Below are positions 1 to 6,720 of a stretch of DNA of 9,968 nucleotides, in pieces. Origin of the DNA: Ignavibacteria bacterium. GTDB taxonomy: Bacteria; Bacteroidota; Ignavibacteria; Ignavibacteriales; Melioribacteraceae. The number at the start of each line of letters is the position of its first letter. Position 1 is the stretch's first letter. Location: positions 1 through 9,968 of the forward strand of contig DAIEQP010000413.1 of NCBI GenBank assembly GCA_027347805.1, written 5' to 3'. Below the pieces are notes generated by a model. The model saw nothing but the letters and a program-made list of their open reading frames with translations. It searched no databases and was not told the DNA's origin. The translations under genes and the position numbers were made by a program.

Positions 1-387
1 AGGTGTGAAATTATAATAGAGGTCATCGAGAAAGTTTTTCATTATATGAATTCCGCGCCCACTGTCTTTAAGAATATTTTCTGGTTTAGTGGGATCAGGT
101 ACACCTTGTAAATCGAAACCAGCACCTTGATCTTTTAACGAAACACACAATTTGTTTTCATTTATCGTAATTGTTATAGAAACAGTTTTTGATTTATCAT
201 ATTTATTTCCATGCTTCATACAATTAGAAATTGCTTCGGAGAAGGAGAGCGCAAGGCTGTTTATTTTTGTTTCATCCAAATTAATGTCACGGGCAATCTT
301 AATAATATATTCTTCTAGTTCAGGAAGAATATCTGGATCACTCGGAACCACTCTGGTAAAAGTTTTTTCAGCCACTTTAACTCTCAT
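1..387 (-). CDS. RsbW-like anti-sigma regulatory factor / serine kinase-type ATPase, partial (3' end off the left edge)
   Basis: The minus strand reads an open frame of 129 codons from an ATG at 385-387 to the window edge. The product has the GHKL-type ATP-binding fold of the RsbW/SpoIIAB group. The N box is SEAISNCMKHGN (residues 50-61, with E51, N55 and H59), the G1 box is DQGAGFD (86-92) and the G2 box is GRGIHIMK (110-117). Members are usually about 140 residues, so only a short tail is probably missing. RsbW-like proteins bind a sigma factor or phosphorylate a STAS-domain antagonist; which one applies cannot be told, because no partner gene is in view. The start is supported by GGAAAG four bases upstream and by an in-frame TAG at 400-402. 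It follows the barrel gene after 65 bases with no clear terminator between them, so it may be the last visible gene of the same transcript. Family is secure; target is unknown. Confidence 0.88.
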   Translation of the reverse strand, partial: MRVKVAEKTFTRVVPSDPDILPELEEYIIKIARDINLDETKINSLALSFSEAISNCMKHGNKYDKSKTVSITITINENKLCVSLKDQGAGFDLQGVPDPTKPENILKDSGRGIHIMKNFLDDLYYNFTP

Positions 388-452
388 ATATCTTTCCAAC
401 TAAAATAAAACTAACAGGTCGATATGTGCAAATTAGTTTGACTAAATCCTGC

Positions 453-2354
453 TTATAAATTATAACTAAGCTTAAAGTTCAAATTTCCCATTTCGCGGTG
501 TGTATTATCTTCGGTAACAATGAATTCGTACCAGCTCATTAATCTGATCGAAATACGGTCTGCTACCAGATATGTAATCTCAGCAAGCGGTCCGATACTC
601 TCATATAGAGATACTTTATTTTTATTTAATCCGTTTTTGTAATCATAAGTGGAAAGTGAAAAATATCTGGCGCCAATGCCTAAGACAAATCCTAGATAAT
701 TATAAGTGAATTTAGGATCAGTATAAATTTCCTGCAGATATCTTAAGGGTTTGCTTGTAAATTCTGACCATTTAAAATCTCCCTGTTCCGAAAGCTTAAT
801 GTAACCATTCAGCAGAAAATTAATAGATGAATTGATTTTATACTGTGATGAATCTCTGAATGCAAATTGTCGAAATGAGTAACTCCTGTAATTGGGATTC
901 AAATCTTCATATTTGAATACTGTATAATTTGCCGAGACTTCAGCTGAATTTGTTGAGGTCAAATTACCTGAAGAGAAGGCTCCACCTGAACTAAGTTTTA
1001 AAGTTCTTTTTATATTATTGTTTGCACTTCTTTCAGCATACAAATAAACAATTTTATTTAAGCTTCCTTCCAGATTAACAAATATTCTGAGAAAAGAATT
1101 GTACTGGTGCTCATATAAAATTCTTCCAATCGAGAGAAGTTCGTCTCTATCGTCAAAATTTTCTTTGCTTGGTGTATCGTATTTAAGTTTACGCTGAAAA
1201 AAGTCAAGTGTAATTCTATCATTATTTGTAATTTCAAATCTTCCTGTAAAAGCAAGATTACCAAGTATTGCTGTATTATTTTTTTGTTCCTCCATTCGAT
1301 TCCGTTCGTTGAAAATAATTTCCGATAAACCTTCATACTTGACGGGTTGATATTTTTCATCTTTTTCAGAAAATGAAAAGCGAAGAGATAGATCCATTGA
1401 TTGAGTTGAATATTGAAGCACAGAACCAAATTCCAATTTAAACTCTTCAATCTTTGTATCGTAATTAGAATTTGCCGCATTTGATAGCGAAATATATTTT
1501 GTTGAACGGTCAATTCCCCGCCAGCCGACCCGTCCCTGAACATCAAAAGAAAAGGGGGATGAAACTGGTAAAAGTTTTATTCTGTCCTGAACAAAATAAT
1601 TTGTTTCAATTCTGCTCTGAATATTATTATCTATTTGGAATTCCGATGCAGTTAATTGATCAGCCACAAAATAAAAATCCCTTCTCTGCTGTGAATAATA
1701 ACCGGTAATAATGTTTGAAAAATTATCCTCAATATTATTTTTCATATCAATGCTTATTACCTGCAGAGTGTTTTTACGCGGTTGAATGTTTTCGTTCTGG
1801 AACTTCATAAAAGAATTTACTTCAAAGTCACCCAGGTCATATTTATCAATATTAGCCTCAGCGCCGTATATAATTCCTTTATCGCTTTCACCTATCTGGT
1901 TGTTTTCTTCGTACCCGGCAAATGGGGTTATCTGGATTTTGGAATCCGGGTTGAACCGTAAATAAAATGAAGAAGTAATTAAGGAAGCTTTATTAAGGCC
2001 AATGTTTCTATCATCAGAAAAAATATTATTGTTGATATGAATACCGGCTTTTAATTGTTCAGTAAAACTATATTGACCCAGTGCCCATAAGTATTGCTCA
2101 TCTTTAATATTTTTTGTTGCAGTTGAGATAATTGTGGAAATAAAATTTTCCTTTACTCCTATAAAATAATTTTGTGAGGAGATAAAATATTTAGCTAATG
2201 TATTAAAGTTATAGGTGTTTAATTGTTTGTCTAAGGAATTAATAAGAATTTTATCATTGTAACCGCTTACGGAAAAAACCAGGCTGTCTCTTCCGACTTG
2301 GGAGAATAGAATTGTACTCAATAATATTATGATGGAAAATATCTTCTTTATCAT
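453..2354 (-). CDS. Unrecognised exported protein, probable outer-membrane beta-barrel
   Basis: I do not recognise a named family. From the ATG at 2352-2354 the product is 633 residues and begins MIKKIFSIIILLSTILFSQ, a typical Sec signal peptide with a likely cut near S18/Q19, before VGRDS. The frame extends up to a TTG at 2369 (638 residues), but that adds a Pro-containing stretch ahead of the Lys pair and looks less like a signal peptide. The mature part lacks hydrophobic helices and is rich in Asn, Ser, Tyr and Phe. It is built of many 8-12 residue stretches with alternating polar and apolar residues joined by charged loops, the usual look of a large beta-barrel or beta-rich surface protein. 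The last residues, NFKLSYNL, resemble a beta-strand but end in Leu rather than the common Phe/Trp. The start lies 7 bases after the beta-CASP stop and has no Shine-Dalgarno sequence, so coupled translation is likely. Barrel topology is inferred by eye; function is unknown. Confidence 0.8.
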   Translation of the reverse strand: MIKKIFSIIILLSTILFSQVGRDSLVFSVSGYNDKILINSLDKQLNTYNFNTLAKYFISSQNYFIGVKENFISTIISTATKNIKDEQYLWALGQYSFTEQLKAGIHINNNIFSDDRNIGLNKASLITSSFYLRFNPDSKIQITPFAGYEENNQIGESDKGIIYGAEANIDKYDLGDFEVNSFMKFQNENIQPRKNTLQVISIDMKNNIEDNFSNIITGYYSQQRRDFYFVADQLTASEFQIDNNIQSRIETNYFVQDRIKLLPVSSPFSFDVQGRVGWRGIDRSTKYISLSNAANSNYDTKIEEFKLEFGSVLQYSTQSMDLSLRFSFSEKDEKYQPVKYEGLSEIIFNERNRMEEQKNNTAILGNLAFTGRFEITNNDRITLDFFQRKLKYDTPSKENFDDRDELLSIGRILYEHQYNSFLRIFVNLEGSLNKIVYLYAERSANNNIKRTLKLSSGGAFSSGNLTSTNSAEVSANYTVFKYEDLNPNYRSYSFRQFAFRDSSQYKINSSINFLLNGYIKLSEQGDFKWSEFTSKPLRYLQEIYTDPKFTYNYLGFVLGIGARYFSLSTYDYKNGLNKNKVSLYESIGPLAEITYLVADRISIRLMSWYEFIVTEDNTHREMGNLNFKLSYNL

Positions 2355-2361
2355 CAAAGGT

Positions 2362-3762
2362 TTAATCAAGTATTTGAGTTAACCCGCGAGCAGGAATAAT
2401 TATATTTTTAATTCCAATCTTTTCCAAGTTTTGTTTATATATTTTTTGTTGTTCCGGCTCACCATGCACTAAAAATGTTTTCTTTATACCATGTTTGTGC
2501 AGTTCTTTTGTGAAATTCAATAATTCATCGCAATCTGCATGTGCGCTAAAAGAATCCAACCGTATCACTTCAGATTTTACTTCGTAAGGTTCCCCTAAAA
2601 TTTTTACATTCTTTTCACCATCAATCAGTTTTCTTCCAAGTGTATTTTCAGCGCAATAACCCACCATAAGAATAACGTTATTAGCATTAGAAATATTGTT
2701 TGCGAGATGATGTAATATTCTTCCAGTTTCTGCCATTCCTGAACTTGAGATTATTATGCAGGGTCCGTTGACATCGTTTAATCGTTTTGATTCTTCAAGG
2801 TCTTTAATATATGTAAGCTGGTTAAAACCAAACGGATCTTCATGTTTTCTTATAAATTCGTTTGCTTCATTATCAAAGCATTCCGGATGCAGTCTGAAAA
2901 CTTCAGTAGCATTTACTGCTAACGGGCTGTCAACATACACAGGAATTCTTTTTGCCTGCCCCCGCTCAAAGATCCTGTGAAGTGCATATACAATTTCCTG
3001 GGTCCTTCCTACACTGAAAGCGGGAATAATAATTTTCGATTTTTTTATAAAAGAAGAATTTAAGATTTCTGCCAATTGTTCTTCAGAGTTTTCCGGATTA
3101 TCATGATTCTTGCCGCCGTATGTACTTTCGCTTATCCAGTAGTCAACAGGAGGAATCATTTCAGGATCGCGAAGCACTGGTAACTTTGGTCTTCCTAGGT
3201 CACCTGAAAATCCAATCCTGGTTTCTTTTTCATTCTCTTTAATTGTCAAGTATACAAGAGAAGAACCTAGAATATGTCCGGCGTCATAAAATGTAACTGT
3301 AATATTATTAGTAATTGAATATTTCTGATGATAATTTAACCCAACAAATTTTTCCAATGTATTAACTGCATCGCGCTGAACATAAAGAGGTTCAAATAAA
3401 TTTTTACCCTCTTTCTTTCTTCTTTTATTTACGAATTCAACATCCTTTTCCTGGATATGGGCACTATCCTGAAGCATAATTGTGCATAAGTCTCTTGTTG
3501 CAAAAGTGGAATAAATTTTTCCTTCAAATCCATTTTTAACTAATGTGGGTAAATTTCCGGCGTGATCAATATGCGCGTGCGATAGTATTACAAAATCAAT
3601 TTCAGATGGATTGAATTGATCAAATGTTCTATTGATTTCAAATGCCTCTTTTCGTTTTCCCTGGAATAAACCGCAATCAAGTAGAAATGTTGAAGAAGCG
3701 GTTTTTATTAAATGCATCGATCCTGTAACAGTTTGTGCGGCTCCTATAAATTTTATTTCCAT
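2362..3762 (-). CDS. Beta-CASP metallo-beta-lactamase fold protein, probable ribonuclease (CPSF73/YSH1-like)
   Basis: This 466-residue protein is full length for bacterial members of the COG1236-type group. The metallo-beta-lactamase motifs are D29 (motif 1, LLDCG), the zinc motif SHAHIDH (61-67; H62, H64, D66, H67), H163 in GHILGSS (motif 3) and D188 in FSGDLG (motif 4). The beta-CASP part follows: motif A has E212 in SESTYGG, PAFSVGRTQE lies at 247-256, SSSGMAETGRI at 339-349, motif B is H408 in SFSAHAD, and motif C is H433 in LVHGEPEQ. All expected metal ligands are present, so it should be an active two-zinc hydrolase. The histidine at motif C is the form seen in RNA-acting members rather than the DNA-acting Artemis/SNM1 type, so RNA cleavage is the likely role; the actual substrate is not shown. 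No signal peptide, so cytoplasmic. Weak GGAT precedes the ATG. It sits 53 bases after the AI-2E gene and 7 bases before the barrel gene. Confidence 0.93.
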   Translation of the reverse strand: MEIKFIGAAQTVTGSMHLIKTASSTFLLDCGLFQGKRKEAFEINRTFDQFNPSEIDFVILSHAHIDHAGNLPTLVKNGFEGKIYSTFATRDLCTIMLQDSAHIQEKDVEFVNKRRKKEGKNLFEPLYVQRDAVNTLEKFVGLNYHQKYSITNNITVTFYDAGHILGSSLVYLTIKENEKETRIGFSGDLGRPKLPVLRDPEMIPPVDYWISESTYGGKNHDNPENSEEQLAEILNSSFIKKSKIIIPAFSVGRTQEIVYALHRIFERGQAKRIPVYVDSPLAVNATEVFRLHPECFDNEANEFIRKHEDPFGFNQLTYIKDLEESKRLNDVNGPCIIISSSGMAETGRILHHLANNISNANNVILMVGYCAENTLGRKLIDGEKNVKILGEPYEVKSEVIRLDSFSAHADCDELLNFTKELHKHGIKKTFLVHGEPEQQKIYKQNLEKIGIKNIIIPARGLTQILD

Positions 3763-3815
3763 AACATCCGTTGTATGATGATTGAATACTTGAGTTTCAA
3801 TGAGAAGATTTCTGA

Positions 3816-4880
3816 TCAGATACTAATGATTTTATAATTTTTATAACCAAAATAAATTTCTTTAACAGCTGTTTTTATAATCGTGGCAATAGGGACAGCT
3901 AATAACATGCCCAATAATCCTAGAGTCTCGCTTCCAATTAGAATAAGAACTATAATAATTAAAGGATGCATATCTGTACTTTTTGCAAAAATGTTCGGTT
4001 GAATAAATCCATTATCAAATGAGTAAATGAGTAAAAATAAAATTATAACATTTGGCAGCATTGAAAAATCTCCAAACTGCATCACTGCTATCAGGATTGC
4101 TGGTAACCCTCCAATCACAGGGCCAAAGTAGGGAATTAAATGTCCGATGCCTGCAATAAATCCTATCGAAACAGCATTGTTAATACCCAATATTCCTAAA
4201 CCTGTTCCTGCAAGAATTCCAACAATAGTTGCATCTAAAATCCAGCCGCGAACATACCGGCTAAGTTGATATGAAATTTTAGCGATCACATTATAAGCAA
4301 ATTCAAAATATCTGTTTGGCATAATATTGATTATGCCACGCATCAATCTCTGATTGTCCTTGAGTAAAAAGAAAGTCATGAATGGAACAACGACAAGTAC
4401 TGTTATAAAAGAAAATAAATTCAGAATGATGCCGCTTAAATTATTTATTGAACCAAGTATAATGTTGTTGAGTATGGATGTTACTTTCTGAGAAATATTA
4501 ATTGAATTTAAAAACGGGAATTTTGATTTAAGTGTTAATTCAAATTGACCAAGAGTATCGCTGATATTTTTCTCAGTTAGTGCAGTTGCTATCTGGTTAA
4601 GTTGGTTTAGTAAACGGGGAAGCAAGATTGAAATTATCGAAAAAAGGAAAAGTATTGTAAAAATAAATACAAGCAATACTGCAATTACTCTGGGAATTTT
4701 TTGTTTTTCAATAAAATCTACAACAGGGTTAAAAATCATCGCAATTAAAATTGAAACAGCCAGTAATGCGATTGTATTTGAAAAAAGATAACCGCACATC
4801 ACGATTATCAAAAAGAACAATCCATAACTCAAAATTGTCTTTGTACGTATAATTCCGTGTTCAGTCAATTTATTGTCCAA
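3816..4880 (-). CDS. AI-2E family (PerM/YdiK-like) integral membrane transporter
   Basis: The 354-residue product is a polytopic inner-membrane protein. Hydrophobic segments lie near residues 14-30, 34-52, 64-88, 148-173, 212-232, 236-266, 273-290 and 303-334. A soluble segment (about 90-147) follows the third, as usual in this family. Family signatures are HLIPYFGPVIGGLPA at 247-261, VPFMTFFLLKDN at 165-176, and the C-terminal stretch from about 307 to 331 ending in GLLGMLLAVPI. Family length is usually 330-380. The name comes from the E. coli AI-2 exporter TqsA, but most members are not shown to move AI-2; some move sodium or protons and many are uncharacterised, so the substrate is open. 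The start is a TTG at 4878-4880 with AAGGA only two bases before it; a second in-frame TTG at 4866-4868, with GGA seven bases upstream, would shorten the protein by four residues. It is the first gene of the minus-strand block, divergent from pta. Confidence 0.9.
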   Translation of the reverse strand: MDNKLTEHGIIRTKTILSYGLFFLIIVMCGYLFSNTIALLAVSILIAMIFNPVVDFIEKQKIPRVIAVLLVFIFTILFLFSIISILLPRLLNQLNQIATALTEKNISDTLGQFELTLKSKFPFLNSINISQKVTSILNNIILGSINNLSGIILNLFSFITVLVVVPFMTFFLLKDNQRLMRGIINIMPNRYFEFAYNVIAKISYQLSRYVRGWILDATIVGILAGTGLGILGINNAVSIGFIAGIGHLIPYFGPVIGGLPAILIAVMQFGDFSMLPNVIILFLLIYSFDNGFIQPNIFAKSTDMHPLIIIVLILIGSETLGLLGMLLAVPIATIIKTAVKEIYFGYKNYKIISI

Positions 4881-5005
4881 ATTCCTTAATAAAATATTCC
4901 GAAATAATTGCTCAAATTCAATTATATAATTCTGATACCGGAAATCATAAGAAAATGAATTTTATCTATATTTACACAAAGATTTTTAACAATTATGGAA
5001 TTATT
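4881..5005. promoter_or_regulatory. Divergent intergenic region between the AI-2E gene and pta
   Basis: These 125 AT-rich bases should hold promoters for both the minus-strand block and pta. They contain a perfect 12-bp palindrome, AATTATATAATT, at 4920-4931, which includes TATAAT (4925-4930), but no convincing -35 element sits at the right distance for either direction. TATATTTA at 4967-4974 resembles the TAnnTTTG -7 element of Bacteroidota promoters, with A in place of the last G and no matching upstream TTTG. No precise promoter can be assigned. Confidence 0.35.
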
Positions 5006-5989
5006 ATGGCAGAGATTTTATTACTGAAACAAATTAGGGAAAAAGCATCGCAAGCAAAAAGAACAATTGTATTGCCGGAATCGCATGACGAACGCGTGCT
5101 CAAAGCTGCAGCAGTATTAACAAAAGAAAAAGTTGCTTCTGTTATTACAATTGGAAATGAAGAAAAAGTCCGCTCTGATGCATCAAAACTTGGTGTTGAT
5201 TTGCAGGGGATCAGAATTATTGACCCGGATAAATCTGATAAGCTAAGTGACTTTACTAATATTTTCTACAACCAGAGAAAACACAAGGGTGTTACAATCG
5301 AGCAGGCAAGAGAAACTGTTCGCAGGGATATCTTCTTTGCAGGAATGATGCTTCGCGAAGGCCTGGCACATGCAAGTGTTTCCGGTTCTTTTGCCACTAC
5401 CGCTGATGTAACCCGCGCGGGAATTTTTTGTGTTGGATTGGCTCAAGGGATTTCAATTCTTTCAAGTTTCTTTTTGATGGCTTATCCTGACAGGGCTTAC
5501 AGCTTTGCTGATTGTGCTGTAAATCCTAACCCGGATGCCAGCCAATTAGCCGATATTGCGATTTCTACTGCTGACAATCATAAAAAATTAACAGGAGATG
5601 AAGCATACATTGCGATGTTATCATTTTCTACGAAGGGAAGCGCTGAACATGAATTGATTGATAAAGTAAGACAGGCAACAGCATTTGTAAAAGAGAGAAG
5701 ACCTGATTTAAAAGTTGATGGTGAACTTCAATTTGATGCTGCAATTGTTGAAGGCGTTGGAAAGAAAAAAGCACCCGGTAGCGATGTAGCCGGCCGTGCT
5801 AATGTTTTGGTATTTCCTGATTTAAATGCAGGTAACATTGGTTATAAAATTGCTCAACGTCTTGGCGGAGCCGAGGCAATTGGACCTGTGAACCAAGGAT
5901 TGAAAAAACCTTTCTTCGATTTAAGTCGCGGCTGCAGTGTTGATGATATAGTAAATACATCTGCAATTGCTTGCTTGATGGCAGAATAA
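5006..5989 (+). CDS. pta: Phosphate acetyltransferase (short form)
   Basis: Phosphate acetyltransferase interconverts acetyl-CoA plus phosphate with acetyl phosphate plus CoA, feeding acetate formation or use together with acetate kinase. The 327-residue product from the ATG at 5006 matches the single-domain family (about 325-340), without the DRTGG extension of E. coli Pta. Family blocks are IVLPESHDERVLKAA (21-35), FADCAVNPNPDASQLADIA (167-185), MLSFSTKGSAEHELIDKV (204-221), KVDGELQFDAA (236-246), FPDLNAGNIGYK (270-281) and DLSRGCSVDDIV (305-316). The frame runs up to an ATG at 4955, but those 17 codons (YIYTKIFNNYGI) do not resemble the family, so 5006 is chosen; only a weak GGA lies before it. 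Around residues 117-142 the usual aspartate-rich DADG reads LAHA, and the usual R-P reads RAGI, a departure described in the findings. No ackA is next to it. A strong terminator follows. Phosphotransbutyrylase is a less likely relative. Confidence 0.93.
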   Translation: MAEILLLKQIREKASQAKRTIVLPESHDERVLKAAAVLTKEKVASVITIGNEEKVRSDASKLGVDLQGIRIIDPDKSDKLSDFTNIFYNQRKHKGVTIEQARETVRRDIFFAGMMLREGLAHASVSGSFATTADVTRAGIFCVGLAQGISILSSFFLMAYPDRAYSFADCAVNPNPDASQLADIAISTADNHKKLTGDEAYIAMLSFSTKGSAEHELIDKVRQATAFVKERRPDLKVDGELQFDAAIVEGVGKKKAPGSDVAGRANVLVFPDLNAGNIGYKIAQRLGGAEAIGPVNQGLKKPFFDLSRGCSVDDIVNTSAIACLMAE

Positions 5990-6003
5990 TTCTACATTAC
6001 TTT

Positions 6004-6057
6004 AGGTCTTTTCAAAAGTTATAAAAATATTATTGCTTTTGGAAAGACCTCTTTTTT
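6004..6057 (+). terminator. Intrinsic terminator of pta
   Basis: A 15-bp stem pairs 6004-6018 (AGGTCTTTTCAAAAG) with 6036-6050 (CTTTTGGAAAGACCT), with a single G-U pair and a 17-base AT-rich loop. It is followed directly by C and six T at 6052-6057. It begins 14 bases after the pta stop codon. Stem plus T tract oriented on the plus strand make this a strong call; the flank on the other side has no T run for the minus strand. Confidence 0.88.
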
Positions 6058-6070
6058 GAACTAATCTTTT

Positions 6071-6103
6071 TTCCCTTTCGTTTTAAAAAATAAAGAAAGG
6101 GAA
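6071..6103 (+). promoter_or_regulatory. Inverted repeat that covers the ribosome binding site of the peroxidase gene
   Basis: TTCCCTTTC at 6071-6079 is a perfect inverted repeat of GAAAGGGAA at 6095-6103, around a 15-base A/T-rich loop. With one bulged base (G6080), three more A-T pairs could extend the stem. The right arm contains the Shine-Dalgarno sequence AGGGA (6098-6102), five bases before the ATG at 6108, so a folded leader would hide it. There is no T tract after the stem, so it does not look like a terminator. The pairing is seen directly; any control of translation is inference, and a chance match of a pyrimidine run to a purine-rich ribosome binding site is the main alternative. 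Confidence 0.45.
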
Positions 6104-6107
6104 GCGC

Positions 6108-6692
6108 ATGTCATTCAATAGACTCCTCAGATTATTTACAAGTATTTCTTTGATTGCAATATCGACTGTATCAGCTTTTTTCAAACCAATAGATAACTCA
6201 AATTTATCAGATAATATTCGGGACATTTCCGTTAAAAGTATGGAAGGGAAACAAATCAAACTTTCCGAATTTAAAGGTAAAGTATTATTGATTGTTAATG
6301 TTGCCAGCAAGTGCGGAAACACACCTCAATATGCCGGTCTTGAAAAAATTTATGAAAAGTACAAATCAAAAGGATTTGAAATTCTTGCTTTCCCATGCAA
6401 CGATTTTGGCGGACAGGAACCTGGCACTAATGAAGAAATCAAAGAATTCTGTTCTGCAACTTACAATGTTTCTTTTCCTTTATTTGATAAAGTAAAAGTA
6501 CTAGGAAAAGAAAAAGCTCCTATATACCAAAGATTAACAAATAATAGTGTAACTGCTAATGGTGATGTTAAATGGAATTTTGAGAAGTTTTTAATCGATC
6601 GAAATGGAAATATAGTTGCTCGGTTTGGAAATAAGGTTAAACCCGAAAGCGAAGAAATAATCCAATCGATAGAAAAAGAATTAAGTAAGTAA
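6108..6692 (+). CDS. Exported cysteine-type glutathione peroxidase family protein (probable thioredoxin-dependent peroxidase)
   Basis: This 194-residue protein reduces hydrogen peroxide or lipid hydroperoxides by family. The peroxidatic residue is C69 in NVASKCGNTPQY (64-75), encoded as TGC, so it is Cys and not selenocysteine. Catalytic partners are Q103 in FPCNDFGGQEPGTNEE (95-110) and W156-N157 in KWNFEKFL. C115 in EFCSATYNV sits where yeast Orp1/Gpx3 and other monomeric members carry the resolving cysteine, which suggests reduction by a thioredoxin-like protein rather than glutathione. Residues 1-23 (basic start, hydrophobic LFTSISLIAIST, then VSA before FF) look like a signal peptide, so I expect a periplasmic or membrane-tethered enzyme, and the extra N-terminus explains the length over the usual 160. 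The ribosome binding site AGGGA lies in an inverted repeat. It follows the pta terminator, so it probably has its own promoter, and runs convergent to malQ. Confidence 0.93.
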   Translation: MSFNRLLRLFTSISLIAISTVSAFFKPIDNSNLSDNIRDISVKSMEGKQIKLSEFKGKVLLIVNVASKCGNTPQYAGLEKIYEKYKSKGFEILAFPCNDFGGQEPGTNEEIKEFCSATYNVSFPLFDKVKVLGKEKAPIYQRLTNNSVTANGDVKWNFEKFLIDRNGNIVARFGNKVKPESEEIIQSIEKELSK

Positions 6693-6697
6693 AAAAA

Positions 6698-6716
6698 AGC
6701 CCCTTTTGCAGGGGCT
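6698..6716. terminator. Bidirectional terminator between the peroxidase gene and malQ
   Basis: AGCCCCT (6698-6704) and AGGGGCT (6710-6716) form a perfect 7-bp GC-rich stem around a 5-base loop. For minus-strand malQ the stem is followed by a run of eight T (plus-strand A 6691-6698), an excellent terminator. For the plus-strand peroxidase gene only CTTTCT follows, so it is weaker in that direction. The A run overlaps the peroxidase stop codon (6690-6692), and the malQ stop (6721-6723) is four bases from the stem. Confidence 0.85.
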
Positions 6717-6720
6717 CTTT

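Noticed and set aside
152..403. 83-codon plus-strand open frame at the left end
   Set aside because: It is opposite the RsbW-like gene, whose ATP-binding motifs are clear, and has no likeness of its own.
1058..1546. 162-codon minus-strand open frame inside the barrel gene
   Set aside because: It lies wholly within the larger 633-residue frame on the same strand, has no ribosome binding site or family likeness, and its composition looks like an out-of-frame reading.
3816..4880. AI-2E family gene as evidence of AI-2 quorum sensing
   Set aside because: The family name reflects one E. coli member; no luxS or lsr genes are in the window, and most members have other or unknown substrates.
4995..5027. 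Short out-of-frame reading frame (MELLWQRFYY) overlapping the pta start
   Set aside because: It has no Shine-Dalgarno sequence and ten codons in AT-rich DNA is expected by chance; a leader-peptide role cannot be supported without conservation data.
6071..6103. The inverted repeat before the peroxidase gene as a transcription terminator
   Set aside because: No T tract follows it on either strand, and the real terminator of pta is already present at 6004-6057.
6108..6692. Selenocysteine in the peroxidase
   Set aside because: The peroxidatic position 69 is encoded by TGC, and there is no in-frame TGA in the gene.
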